A DNA stretch of 64,000 nt. It comes from Thamnidium elegans (Eukaryota > Mucoromycota > Mucoromycetes > Mucorales > Mucoraceae). Both the position numbers and the translations under genes were made by a program. Below are positions 47,041-58,367 of the stretch, piece by piece. The stretch lies in NCBI GenBank assembly GCA_025201345.1, contig JAIXMG010000031.1, positions 1 through 64,000 of the forward strand, in the 5' to 3' direction. The notes under the pieces are model-generated. The model was given only the letters and a program-made list of their open reading frames with translations. It was not told where the DNA came from and made no database searches. Each line of letters starts with the position of its first letter. The first letter of the stretch is position 1.

Positions 47041-48210
47041 TTACAAGTTGAATCCTCTAACGATTTAGTAGACCCATACCATTACATCAGCTCAGTTGAA
47101 GTACCAACACTTTTCACCGAGAACTTTGACATCTCAGCTTCAGATATTGTTATAGCGTTTAAATATGAAGTAACACGACCTTCAGATTTTTATATGAATA
47201 CCCCTCTTTTCTATTCAATTGAAACGGAATAGAAGTTCTGGGAAATAAATAAGTTATTAAGATATACTACTGGGTTTTCTTAAGTATTCCTCTATAATAC
47301 CTCTCTTATTAACTCCCATTTGTTTAAATACATCTCTTGGAGCATAACAAACGTAGGATTAGTTGCTGATATTTCATTACCATAAGTCATATAAACTTTA
47401 TTTACTTTATTCTTTATAAACCTATTTGTATTCCCCATTCTCTTTAAACGATATAGTCCCTTTGTAATTAATACATCACTTGGCTTTTACTTTATCGAAG
47501 ACTAGTCATTGAATACCTTCTTTCATAAATAAATAATAATCTATAAGTCTCTTAATCAGTTGACTACTAAACAGTCTGGTTCTCACTACTATTTTATTAT
47601 ATGTGGTTTTTACACTTTTAATAATCTCTCCCAAACTTTACACTTTTTACTTTAAGCTGTATCAATATCCTTGGTAAAACCATTTACTACACTTATTTAG
47701 TATGTGAACTTAATGTGACACAAGTTCAAAACGAATAGCTTTACAGTATTATCAGTAACCATATGTTGAATCTTTGGGATTTCCTTATTGTTCCTGAGAC
47801 CAACTTGAAGTAGATGAAGATTATGAGTTTATGCGTGGTAATATTTATAAATCAATGAATACTGTGTTATCAATATCTTGTATTATTGATGAAAATGCTC
47901 ATATTGGTGAAAATATACGTATTGGCAACTCTGTCAATGGTAATAATTGTACTATTGGTGATAATGTCGTATTAAACAGTGCTTTCATTTGAGATAATAT
48001 TACTATTTACTGTTGATAACTACAATTGAAAAAAGTATTATTGCACATCGTGTAGAGGTTTTAGAAAACACAAATGCCGCGCAAGTTTCTCTTATCTCTC
48101 TTAATGTAACCGTAGGTCTTAATGCTACTATTCCGAATTACTCTCGCTTAGGTATTTTCCCTCGACCCAAGGATATCACTTGCTGAAAGACGTAACGATA
48201 AAGTATACAA
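47041..48210 (+). pseudogene. eIF2B epsilon (GCD6) pseudogene fragments
   Basis: Two separated pieces resemble the translation exchange factor subunit eIF2B-epsilon. The first (about 47050-47130) reads NDLVDPYHYISSVEVPTLFT + ENFD, the conserved strand after the nucleotidyltransferase-like domain. The second (about 47770-48200) reads EVDEDYEFMRGNIYKSMNTV, then the left-handed beta-helix hexapeptides CIIDENAHIGENIRIGNSVN, NCTIGDNVVLNSAFI, TGA, DNITIYC, and later LNVTVGLNATIPNYSRLG. TGA at the Trp position of the NSYIWDNV-type motif, frame changes and absence of the rest show decay. The real gene is presumably elsewhere in the genome. The DIRS element abuts the first piece. Confidence 0.7.
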
Positions 48211-48772
48211 ATTAGATAGCCCTAGCAATTAAAAAGAATAAAGTGAGATGTATAATAAAAACACTCGATAATACAAGGATTGCGCTTGCCTAAGAAAATG
48301 CATCTGTATGAATACTTTTATTTTTCCTTTTCTTTCCTTCTTTCTCTTTCTTTTTCTTTTTTTTTTTAAAAAAAAACATGATTATTGTAAGTTCTTTTTT
48401 ATTAAAACCAAAAAAAAAAAAAAAGAACGTCGTTTATCGCCCTTAGTTGTTATATGCTATAGATATTTTTTTCGTTTATTCCATTCAGAACGGATTCATT
48501 GAATAGGAATAACTTTATTCTGTCTAGGTAATTACTTATTCATTTGGGTGCTTGCTCGTGTTTTAGGCATAGTGGGTGCACAGTTGAATTAGTGTTTAAA
48601 TATAAAAGGATCACTGAAGGTTTGTGTTTTCGTTACAAGAACTGTCTCGGATAGGCTAGTTTCGTAATTGTTCAATTTTTCAAATATTTTTTTTTTTTTT
48701 CATTTTCTGGCGTATGCTCTATCCCAAAAAAAAAACCCCCCCTTTTTTTATTTATTTTTAAAAAAAAAGAAA
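48211..48772. other. Intergenic stretch, low complexity
   Basis: No gene. Contains T/C-rich, A-rich and C-rich runs (for example 48725-48742) forming the 3' flank of the left MscS gene. Confidence 0.45.
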
Positions 48773-50719
48773 TTAAAAAGCACCAGATGTATATGCTACT
48801 GTAGTAGCAGCTGCACCCATGGCAGCACCAGAATCGCCAACATCACCCTCTCCTTCTCCGCCACCCGAACTTGGTCCCGCGGTGCTACTACACCCACCAT
48901 AATTTTGGATTTTTGATGTATTATTCCACCCAGTTCTACGACGTAACATATTCTTATAATCATCCTCTTCATCCTCTTCGTCCTCTTTCTCCTCGTCTCC
49001 GTAATATTTCAATTGTACCGGTTGCTCAGGTCTAGCATAAGTGATACCCAATTTCTTTAATTGATCCTTCAACTCCATCATGAAGTTATTATGCCGCAAC
49101 CACCTACCGCTAGCGTCTTGCCAATTCTTGGTATGTTCGAAAAAGAAGGTAAGTGTAAGTCTGTTCAAGTTCTCTAACGCAGTAATATTTGCCCCACAAG
49201 CATCCTTGGTATACAGCTTTGGAAATTGGTTGTTCCATTCCACCATGCGGTCCCGTAGCTCCTGAATTTTCCAAGAAGGGGTATGAAAGGAGATTTGAAG
49301 ATCAAATAGCTCGGACGTACGGCCTGTGCGACGACAGTTTATAATATATTTGGTAGCAAGGACCGAGTTTTTAGCATAAACTACGGAGCCTTGAAGATTG
49401 TGAAAAGTGGATACCATGATACCTACATTAGTTACAACCCAATTGAGGTCGTCAATCAAGATACGATCACCAGTATCAAAGGCATGCGTTACAAATACAA
49501 AAATAATAGATTCAAATGCATCCTTGGCACTATTTCCAAAGATGAAACTAGCTGCAATAAACGCACTCCATAAAGGTGTCAGTTGAGTACCTACATTGAC
49601 ACCAAATACGGCCATGGCTACTACAATCCAAATACAAATAAATACAATTAAAAGTAGAATGTCTAGTTTACCCGTTGCTTGTGACATATCACGCATCGAA
49701 CGTGCCAGATCTCTACGGTCTCGGTAAATACGGATACAGCCTGCCCGCATCTCACGACGGCTAATAGAGCCATTATCATCTATATCAAATAATTGAAAAG
49801 CTTCTTTGGCATCAGCAAGTGTGCGAAAGAATGGGTATAGATCTGCTTCTAATACGTAAGGTCGTGAAGGATTAACTCCCATAATATTGTAGTAGATACG
49901 TCTTGCTAAATGCTTTGCTTGGTGGATTGGATCTTGAAAAGCGGACTCTTTTGATAATTTCATGTACCCACTGTATAGGTAACTTGTAGCAGATTTGTTA
50001 GCATCAGAAGTACTTGAGAGCGAAGAAATACTAGTATTAGATCGTGAAAGCTTAGGGTGGTTATGGTCTTCATCTTCTTGTAAGTTACGCTCTGCACGTT
50101 CTTCTTCTTCCTCTTCAGCCTGGAGGATCTCTTCCTCTTTTTCTTTAGGTTTTAGTTTATTAGATAGAGTTTTCAAGTAAGTCTTCTTTTTTGGTTTCTC
50201 TTCGTCAATGGTGTTTACAGGAGGAATAGCAATCAATGTATCTATTTTTCTATTGGAAGGAAACCGAACTACACGATCATCCTCTTCCGGGTGTGTTTTA
50301 TTATTGATGATGCTTTTACCTGCTTGTAAGTTAGCGTTTGCATAATATTCAGTTGCATTCTTCTTTTTATAAATTCGCTTCAGTAATGGTTCTTGAGGGT
50401 TGATAGGTTTAGCAACTTTCAACTTATCGAGTATACGTAACGATCGTCGATTAGCAGTCAATCGTTCATCATACGCTTTCTTATGAAACGAAGTAGCAAT
50501 AAATTGCAAGAGAAATTTCTCCAGAAAGATAAATAGCGTAAGTAAAAAGAGTATCTCCCATACCATTTCTAACGTCTTTACATAATCGGGTCTTATAGAG
50601 CCTTCAGGTAAATCTACTTCTTTACGTAAAAAAGCCCATGATCCCCATGCCCATGCACCGATTGCTACAAGTTTGGTATACGTTTTCAGATCCAAATAAT
50701 ACTAATTTTAGTATGTGTT

Positions 50720-50778
<59 letters not shown>

Positions 50779-51429
50779 CTGGAACCGTAATTTAATTACT
50801 TACTGCTATTTTGAAACGTATAAGTTCGGATTTGGAAGGTGCAACAATCGCTGCAATATTTCTAACAATCCATGGGATTACTTCAATAATCATTTGCATT
50901 ACAAGTGTAACACAAAACATAAATGCTATAAATGTAAACCAAAGTGCTAGATTATACGATGTCATTGTGGGGTCTTGTTGTGGTTTAACAGCCACAAAGA
51001 CAGCAATACAAACAGAAACCGAAATAGCTGTCAAGACCAAAAAGCAAATCCAAGAAAGCTTAGAGGAACTACTGGAGAGGCAAAGAAAGAAGTGAGGTCG
51101 GTTACCTACTTGTGAATTATCACTTTCATCATCATCATCATCATCGTTATCCCAATCAAAGTCATCTTCATCGTCTTCTACTCTGGTATGATCGTCCTCT
51201 TCATATTTCGTCTCGTCTGATCTTACACCATCCTCTTCGTATTTTGTATCTTCTGTTCTTATAACATCCTCTCCTTGTTTTGCTTCTTCTGGTCTTATAC
51301 TATCCTCATTGTGCTTGATGTCTTCGTTGACGGATATATTGTCTGGGATATATTCTAATGACGCCATTTGATTACGTTTTTTTTGCTTTTGTTTGTTTGT
51401 TTGTATATGTTACCTTGTTTGTTAGCCAT
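48773..51429 (-). CDS. EF-hand MscS-like mechanosensitive channel, left copy
   Basis: Three minus-strand exons: 51429-51414 (16 nt), 51354-50804 and 50701-48773, about 831 residues. An Asp/Glu-rich N-terminus (DDEDDFDWDNDDDDDD) precedes TM helices (WICFLVLTAISVSVCIAVFV, LWFTFIAFMFCVTLVMQMII, MVWEILFLLTLFIFLEKFLL). A cytosolic EF-hand (DIDDNGSISRRE, about residue 495) comes before the TM pair LLLIVFICIWIVVAMAVFGV and the MscS pore helix FIAASFIFGNSAKDAFESII, then the beta domain. This is the Msy1/Msy2 architecture of fungi, Ca2+-regulated channels of ER or cell membranes that buffer hypo-osmotic shock. The alternative start at 51367 (MASLEYIPDN) ignores the 16-nt exon; the MANKQ start is shared with the right copy. 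The C-terminus is Gly/Ala-rich. Confidence 0.88.
50722..50778. repeat. 57-nt T run in the intron of the left MscS gene
   Basis: A pure homopolymer (A on the coding strand) fills more than half of the intron between exons 2 and 3; the right copy has about 53 A at 60887-60939. The branch-site-like ACTAAC and the acceptor follow it. Confidence 0.9.
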
Positions 51430-52298
51430 TTTTTAATAATGGAAAGAGAAAAAAAAGACAATTTGAGTATTTTATAACCGCGCTTGATTTTTCTTTTTTT
51501 TTAAAGGGTGATTAGACCCTTTTTTTTTTTTTGAAGTATACATGTCAGTTTGGAACATTCAAGGTTTTTTTTGGACATGTTTCGTTGAGATGACGAGTAA
51601 TTACATGAAACCGCATAAAAAGTTTGAATCTCCCAAATATGGTTTAACTGCCCTTTTTCTAATTCTTTAAATAGATGTTGTTAATGGTTACGCACATATT
51701 ATCTTGCACTACTAATTCTCTATCGAGATCTTTGTACATTACAAGTACTCCTATATTCAATGACTGAAGAAATACTTTCGTACGTGGGTATCCCTTTTTT
51801 TAATAATCTGTATAAATAGTAAGTGATTTATTCTGTATCTGGTAGGTCACTATTTCGTTGTAAGTATGATTTTGCCTCTGCTAGACTTTAAGTGACCAAG
51901 TGGCGTTAAAGTACACTTTCGATAAAAGAATGTAGATGTCTTTTTTTTTAATTTAGTGAAAATAAATCGAGAATATTGTCCAAATGATGAAGTCTTTCTT
52001 TATAATCAATGGGTCGTGAGCCAAGATAAATATGTCCAATGTTTGAGTAATAAGTTTCTTCCGTGACTACGCATCAAATAGACTTTTTTTTTTTTTTTTT
52101 TTTTTTTCAAGAAGGCCTATTATTACGATATTTCTTCTAACTAGAAACATCAAGAAGATTTTGTTTTTAAACGAGAAAGTTGTGATTGTTAGTATTTTAT
52201 CGGATTCAATATGATATACTATTATATTAAAAAAGATAGAGTAAAGCATATTAATGTTATATCAAATACTTTTTATTTCTTTTATATATATATAAGCA
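51430..52298. other. Intergenic stretch between MscS and HRD3
   Basis: No gene. It serves as promoter of the left MscS gene; the first tens of bases upstream (TTTCCATTATTAAAA) are shared with the right copy, after which similarity fades. A T run at 52084-52107 lies near the HRD3 3' flank. Confidence 0.4.
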
Positions 52299-54732
52299 TT
52301 ACGCATTATTATTATTGTTAATGTTATTATTCGCCTGATTTTCACCTCCAAAACGGAATTGACGAACATAAACTAGATACCCAATCAAGATACACAAGCC
52401 CAAGATCAATATACTTTCGACAAGTTCATCTTGTTCCGAGAATTCATCTAAACCATAAGACTCATCCATAATCTCGTCGTTTTCTTCACGTTCCTTTTGT
52501 TTCATAAGTTTATACTTATGTTTCATTTCCTCTCCGATATCTTCCCATCCATCAGCTTGTTTCTCTTTACGGTATTTCTTTTTAATATCGTTAGGATCGG
52601 ATTGAAGTGGAGGCCCAACTTCATGACCTGTCATCCATTCCCAATAATACTTGAGATACATTTTAATCAACGAAAGTTTAACGGGCAAGTAAGCATCTGG
52701 GTCAGTATTGAGTGACTGATCATAAGCACGTTTAGCAAGATGAAAATCCTTGGCGACGCCAATACCATTTTCATACATCCATCCCAAATTCCAATAAGCT
52801 AAAGGAGATGACTGAAGCTCAGCTGCAACACGATAACAAGAGACAGCCTTTTCGTAATCGACAGGTGTGCCAATTCCATTATAGTAATAGTCACCCATCT
52901 TGACACGAGCATCAACGTTATTTTGATTAGCAGATCGAGTCCAATAAATAAAGGCGAGTTCCTTTTCGTCAACACTTGGGATTGTGGGTGGATCGTCTTT
53001 TTCGTGAAGTTCTTTACCAATAAGTGGAAGGATTGTAAGCATTTGTTTATCTAGTACAATTAGAACAGTTAGTCTCTTTCTTTCTCAAATTTTTTTTTTT
53101 TGGAGGCATATTTACCCGTATCCAACATGTATGCGACGTTGGATTGTGCTACTTCATAACCTCTCTCAGCAGCCAACATGTAGTGCAACAAGGCGCTCTC
53201 CTTGTCTTGTTTTGTGTACGCTGTATAGGCGTGTTCAATAGTAGGATAAAGCCAATCACCTCGTTCTGAAATGGCCTTATAATACTGTTTTATTATGTCA
53301 GTAAACGTATTTTTTTTTAAAAAACGTGTATATATTACTTACAGAAACAGCAACACGGCAAGAAGGTTTTTGTACAATACTTTGTTCATTCATATGAGCA
53401 AGATACCAAAATGCTAACAAATGTTTAGCTTCTGCGGCCTTTGCAAACAAATTGATAGCAAGAGGTAAATTAGTATCCGATCGAGCATACTCTATAGCCA
53501 AATTTACTTGAGCATTTGGATTTTCTTGATCGGCAGATTTTTTAAAGTACTCGATAGCCTTATCACGATTTTTAGGAAGTACGATACCATCGAGGTACAT
53601 CATACCCAAAGCATTTTGTGAAGTAGCATCGTTTAAATTATTTCCGATCGCAAACCACTTGTAAGCAGTCTTTGGATCAGCTTTTACGCCTTCACCACGC
53701 CAGAACATCAAACCTAAATAACCAGCGGCTTGACCAATAGGCTTACCATTTTTTAAAGGGATTTTACCGTTATCAGGAATTTTGTTTACGATTTGATAAA
53801 AGAATTGATAAGCTTCATCAAAGTTACGAGGAATACTACGAGTACCCAAATAATACACTTGGCCCAACATCAATTGAGCATCCACATCTTGCTTAGCAGC
53901 TAAATATCTCCAATATTGTAAGATCTCATCAATACTAACTGTCTTTTCATTATTGCCGTGACGAGATTTTTTTTCTGTTGTGACACTAGCACCATAGCCA
54001 AATACACCACCATGATCCTCAGAGAGGCGTACCTTTGAAAGTGGAGGTGTATGTCCACCAGGAGGACCAGATAGATAATAATCAATCACTTTAGTAGCAA
54101 CGTTTTTATAATGATATAATGCATCTTGACATTTTTCATCAGTACCTATACCTAATAAGTAACGATATCCCATGGTCATTTGAGCAGTGGTGTCGCCACC
54201 ATGAGCAGCAAAGGTGTGGTATAAGAGTGCTTTGGATTGATCGCGAGGGACAGCGATACCTGTTGCGTACATGAACCCAATCATTTGTTGAGCAGTAGCA
54301 TTGCCCTTTTGAGCAAGTTCGTGATAATATGTAAAAGCTGAAGGATAATTTCTTGGATATGCATACTTGGAATACTAACAAAAAAAAAATAATAATAATG
54401 AATAGCGTATTTTTTAAAAGGAGAAAAGAGATGCTTTACAAAATTTAAATCAGCCAGTAGTAATAACGCATCATGATTATTAAATTCTCTTGCAGATTTT
54501 TCAAGTGTATTGATAACGACAGTATATTCATTTTGTTTCAAAATATCGAGTGTCTGATCGTATATAGGTGGCATGACTGGGCTCCAGAGACGAGTGAGGT
54601 GATGTAAAATACGGTCCGTAAAACTTTTTGGAGGCGTTGAAGAGGTAGCATTGGTTGTGAATTTCTTTTCCAGGACTTGAAGTTGTTGAATCGCTGAGAG
54701 ATAAAGTTGTTGACCTGTATATATTGCTTTTT

Positions 54733-54764
<32 letters not shown>

Positions 54765-55099
54765 GCATAATTTTTTTTTTTTCGTTTTTAGTTGAATTTA
54801 CCTTCATATTCTACTGGATGGTGATTACTTGTCAACACCTATTTTTTTTTAAAAAAAAAATAAGTAAAGAGAGAAAGAAAATTGTGCTTTAGGTTAGAAA
54901 GGATTTGGCTATAAAAAAATAGAAGTTCATACCTCTTGGTGATTCTCTGATGCCTGAACAAGTAGACCGAGTATAAGCGCTATATAAATATATAAGGACA
55001 AGTTATATGTAAGCACACTTTATTCTTAAATGTATCCCCTTTTTTTTACAATGGTTTACGAGAATATAGTAATCGTTTCTTCCAAGTGAAATTGGTCAT
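52299..55099 (-). CDS. HRD3: HRD3/SEL1L-like ER membrane ERAD adaptor
   Basis: Seven minus-strand exons: 55099-55060, 54979-54933, 54838-54802, 54714-54440, 54374-53343, 53284-53116 and 53050-52299, about 783 residues. The N-terminus MTNFTWKKRLLYSPLILGLL is a signal peptide or anchor assembled from two exons. The body consists of Sel1 repeats (for example GNATAQQMIGFMYATGIAVP, DATSQNALGMMYLDGIVLPK, SPLAYWNLGWMYENGIGVAK). A single TM helix (ESILILGLCILIGYLVYVRQ) lies near the C-terminus with a short Asn-rich tail. This is the Hrd3/SEL1L topology: a large lumenal Sel1 domain that captures misfolded glycoproteins and controls the Hrd1 ubiquitin ligase. Two tiny early exons make the true start easy to miss; frame and signal peptide support it. 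Confidence 0.9.
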
Positions 55100-55469
55100 G
55101 ATGTTATATTTAAAGAAAAAAATGGAATAAAATGAAAATGGCCAATCATCATAGTATAGCGGAAATCAATTTAAGCCAATCATGAATGGCAACGGCTCCG
55201 TTTACCAAAGGGAAAAAAAAACTGGAGCTTTAATAAAGAAATTCGCAAATTAATGACAGGTTGGATATTATGAATAAGTACAAAAATCTCAAACGGTTTA
55301 TTTTATAATAGACAATGTACTTATTCGTTTGTCGATTCGAATAAATATGGTAATCGAAAGTAGAAATAAAAGATACAATATAAACAGGAGTTACCTTCTT
55401 TTCACCACATCCCGCTCGATTTTAAGTCGCACGACTTGTTTTTTAAAAAAAAAGAACCACTGTTTTGTG

Positions 55470-55563
55470 TCCTTTTGACTATTTTTGAATTCAAAACAAT
55501 AAAGAGCTCTTTTTAAAAGGGCGTAGCAGGGTTTTATTTTTGAATTCAAAAATAGTCAAAAGG
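55470..55563. repeat. 27-bp perfect inverted repeat with 40-nt loop
   Basis: TCCTTTTGACTATTTTTGAA (55470 to 55496) pairs exactly with 55537-55563; similarity continues outward (GTTTTGTG versus GTTTTGCA). Each arm contains GAATTC. It lies about 370-460 bp upstream of HRD3 and could be a tiny MITE or a transcribed hairpin. Confidence 0.75.
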
Positions 55564-56569
55564 ACTGCAAAACTAACATTATTTTTTACAATTTTGAAGT
55601 CCCCTAGACATATAAAAGTAGTGGTACCAGGTCGCTGTATATTTTATTTTATTTTTACCATCTCTTTGATTATAACAAAACACTTCCTAAATCTACGATT
55701 ATAAAATTATTCGCAACTCGAATAGAGATATTGTGATATATTTCAGACGTGTAGGACAGGACAGGACAAACTAACTATAATGGCTTAAATATATAAGTGC
55801 TAAAACCACTCATAAGTAAAATAAATATAACGAAAAGATTATATATGAACAAGTCGGTTACGAAAGGTATTAATATTTAAAAGATATTTATTTATTACTA
55901 CACGCTAAAAACTCTATATCCTGAAAAGATATAACTTTAATCCATCATGCATACAAAAAAATTTGATCTGAAAAAAAAAAAAAAAAATCATTTGGAGTTA
56001 AACTAACGTAGATAAAATAATAGCTACTATTACCGTAGAAGTGAATAAAGCTGGATTTTTATTTGTTCTTTCTTCTCTTCTCGTCTTCGCGGATTTGCAA
56101 GTTTTCAGAACCACTTGTCACGGCAACACCCATCAGAATCAAAGCCTCGAAAAATCGATAATAAGCGTAATATTGAACAACTTTCCTTTGAAGATGGATG
56201 TTCCAATGTATTACAAGTAACAAATTTGCTGATACCTCGCCGATACTTTTCAGCCATAGCTAAATTAGAAACCAGAAAGTATGGATTTGATCACATAGTC
56301 AAATAAATCTACTTTACAATTGTAATACTCAAATAACTAGATTATGTAGCATACATGAGAAGAAAGTTCAATGTTGGTATCAACGAGGAATCACTTTTTT
56401 GATACCTCGTCGTTACTGTTACAGAAATGAAACTAAAAAGCAGAAATATGAAGGGTTAGCAACATACCGTGTCTTGTTACCGACTAAGCTTGTAATTAAA
56501 CAGCAAGGAAATAATGCTACGGACAACAGCATGATTTTGCCGCTTTTTATGAACAGTTTGTCTCAGAAT

Positions 56570-56570
<1 letters not shown>

Positions 56571-56600
<30 letters not shown>
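56571..56600. repeat. (CT)15 microsatellite
   Basis: Fifteen uninterrupted CT units; they create an artefactual Ser-Leu run in an overlapping frame. Confidence 0.9.
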
Positions 56601-56604
<4 letters not shown>

Positions 56605-57329
56605 ACGACTTGAGAACAACCTAAAATATCTCAGTGAACTTTTTCTTCCTATTATTTGCTTTTTTTTTTTTATCTTGCCTCTTAGGAGTATTATTATTAT
56701 TATTACATTTTTATAACTGATTCGTACAATATGGATACATGTTCATTGTTAAAGAAAAAAAAATATACACAAAAATATAATAAAGTAATTTAATCAATTA
56801 TCTCACTGCCCACCAATGCTGAACAATCAAAAAGACCAGAAATTTAGCTGTGACTCTAATATTTATACTCTTCGAATGGAGTCTCCATTATTTTATATAT
56901 TTTTCTTTTAATTTTATATTTTATACTTTATTTTATGTTATTTTTTTTTCCCCTTTCTTCACATTTACATACTTCTTCAAAAACCCAAATCTCACTTTCA
57001 TATAAAATAGCTATCCCTTTTCAGGGTTAATTTTTATGTGTTAAATCAAAGTATTTCTCCACAGTTTACCTTCAGCTGCGTAAACGATGTCAGACCTTGT
57101 ATCATCCACTCACTCATTTGAGGTTACAGCATAACTGTTTGCTGGAATGTCTGTACCTATAATATATTATACGTATTAAAAGCTAGTGCATTTATAATAG
57201 ACAAGTATACTACCTAATAATGATTGCACAACCAAGTTCATAACCGTGGGATCATTAAATATCATCTTGCTCATTAAATCAGAACCAGGCCTTAGGTTCA
57301 AACGTCGTTTTTTTTTTTTTTTTCACTGT

Positions 57330-57905
57330 GATGAGTATTGTGTTTCGTAAATGGTTATTAAGTTGCGACTTTGATATAATAAAGTCTTCAAATCGCTCAG
57401 TCAAATTATTTATTATGTCGTCTGAATATAACAGGAGGTCATTATCCACAGTCATTTTACTAAAATCCCACAGCCAAGTAGCTCGTTATGCTCGGTTGTA
57501 AATGAGCTTTTCGGACCACTGTTTTGTTCAGACTTTTATACACAACCTCTTCTGTCCCTTCAGTAATACTTCTACCATCTTAACGCAGTGCAGTAATTAA
57601 TATTTAAGTCTCTTGCAACCTTAAGGGTTTTCGAGCATACGGTCTATAAACGTTTCTCTGGTGAAGTCGCTGTAATTGTTGTATAACTTCACTGATGGCT
57701 TTAACTTACCAGGTTTCGACTGCTTTTTAAGTGAGAACCCTTCAGCATTTTTTTTTGGGGGGGCGCTTAACGCTCAAGTAAGTTTGTCGACTAGTTATTG
57801 TTTCAAGAACTATGTTGGGATCACCGACATATGTTAAAACATCCTCCATCGGATCGTAAACTTTTTCTTTTTCATTAAAAATGTTTTCCTGTCCATCTTC
57901 ATAAA
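57330..57905 (-). pseudogene. Tc1/mariner-type transposase N-terminal relic
   Basis: In shifting minus-strand frames one reads EDGQENIFNEKEKVYDPMED, YNNYSDFTRETFIDRMLENP, DLNINYCTALR, EGTEEVVYKS and DLLLYSDDIINNLTERFEDF + IISKSQLNNHLRNTILIT. This is the order of the winged helix-turn-helix DNA-binding part of fungal Tc1-like transposases, where a (x)SKS/SRSALHxHL helix follows an acidic DEL/DDI helix. At least four frame changes and several stops are present, and no catalytic part is visible. A G run (57762-57768) marks one frame break. Confidence 0.55.
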
Positions 57906-58367
57906 AAAAAAAGTATTCATTATTATGTTATATTTTATTAGAAAGAGAGAGGGACAAAAGCAGGTATAGAAGATATGCGACAATTAGTGGTATATTGTTA
58001 TAAAATTCGTTAAAAGTCTAAAATAAGATGGTTTTTAATAATTTGAAAAAGGATAGTTATTTTATATGAGATTTGAATTCAATGACAGTTGAATTGATTG
58101 TGTTAAAGATAACCGCTTATAGATTATTGTGATTATTGGTGCATAAATAATCTGTGCCTGACGTTTGTATAAAAGGGAAAATAGTGATTTTCCTGCTGTA
58201 CCACAAATAAATAAGTACTTTAATTATTACACAGGCAAATAATTAAGTTTGTCAAATAAAATCCAAAGTAGACCTTGAATAGTAATCAAAAGGTTAGATA
58301 TATAGCTGGTATATACCAATCACCATTTAAATTTCTAAATCAACCAGCTTCACTGTAACTAGGCAAC

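Larger units (their letters stand above)
55100..57329. other. Gene-poor stretch upstream of HRD3
   Basis: Contains the HRD3 promoter, a 27-bp inverted repeat (55470-55563), a (CT)15 run and two unrecognised frames at 56115-56306 and 56399-56602, which share the words LIPRRYF and MIPRRYC and may be a diverged duplication or decayed transposon. From 56690 to 56760 the sequence resembles the outer part of R1 near 43200-43270. Confidence 0.35.

Noticed and set aside
56115..56602. Two frames sharing an IPRRY word
   Set aside because: Too short and without a family; the second ends in a (CT)n-coded Ser-Leu run. Mentioned only as a possible diverged duplication.
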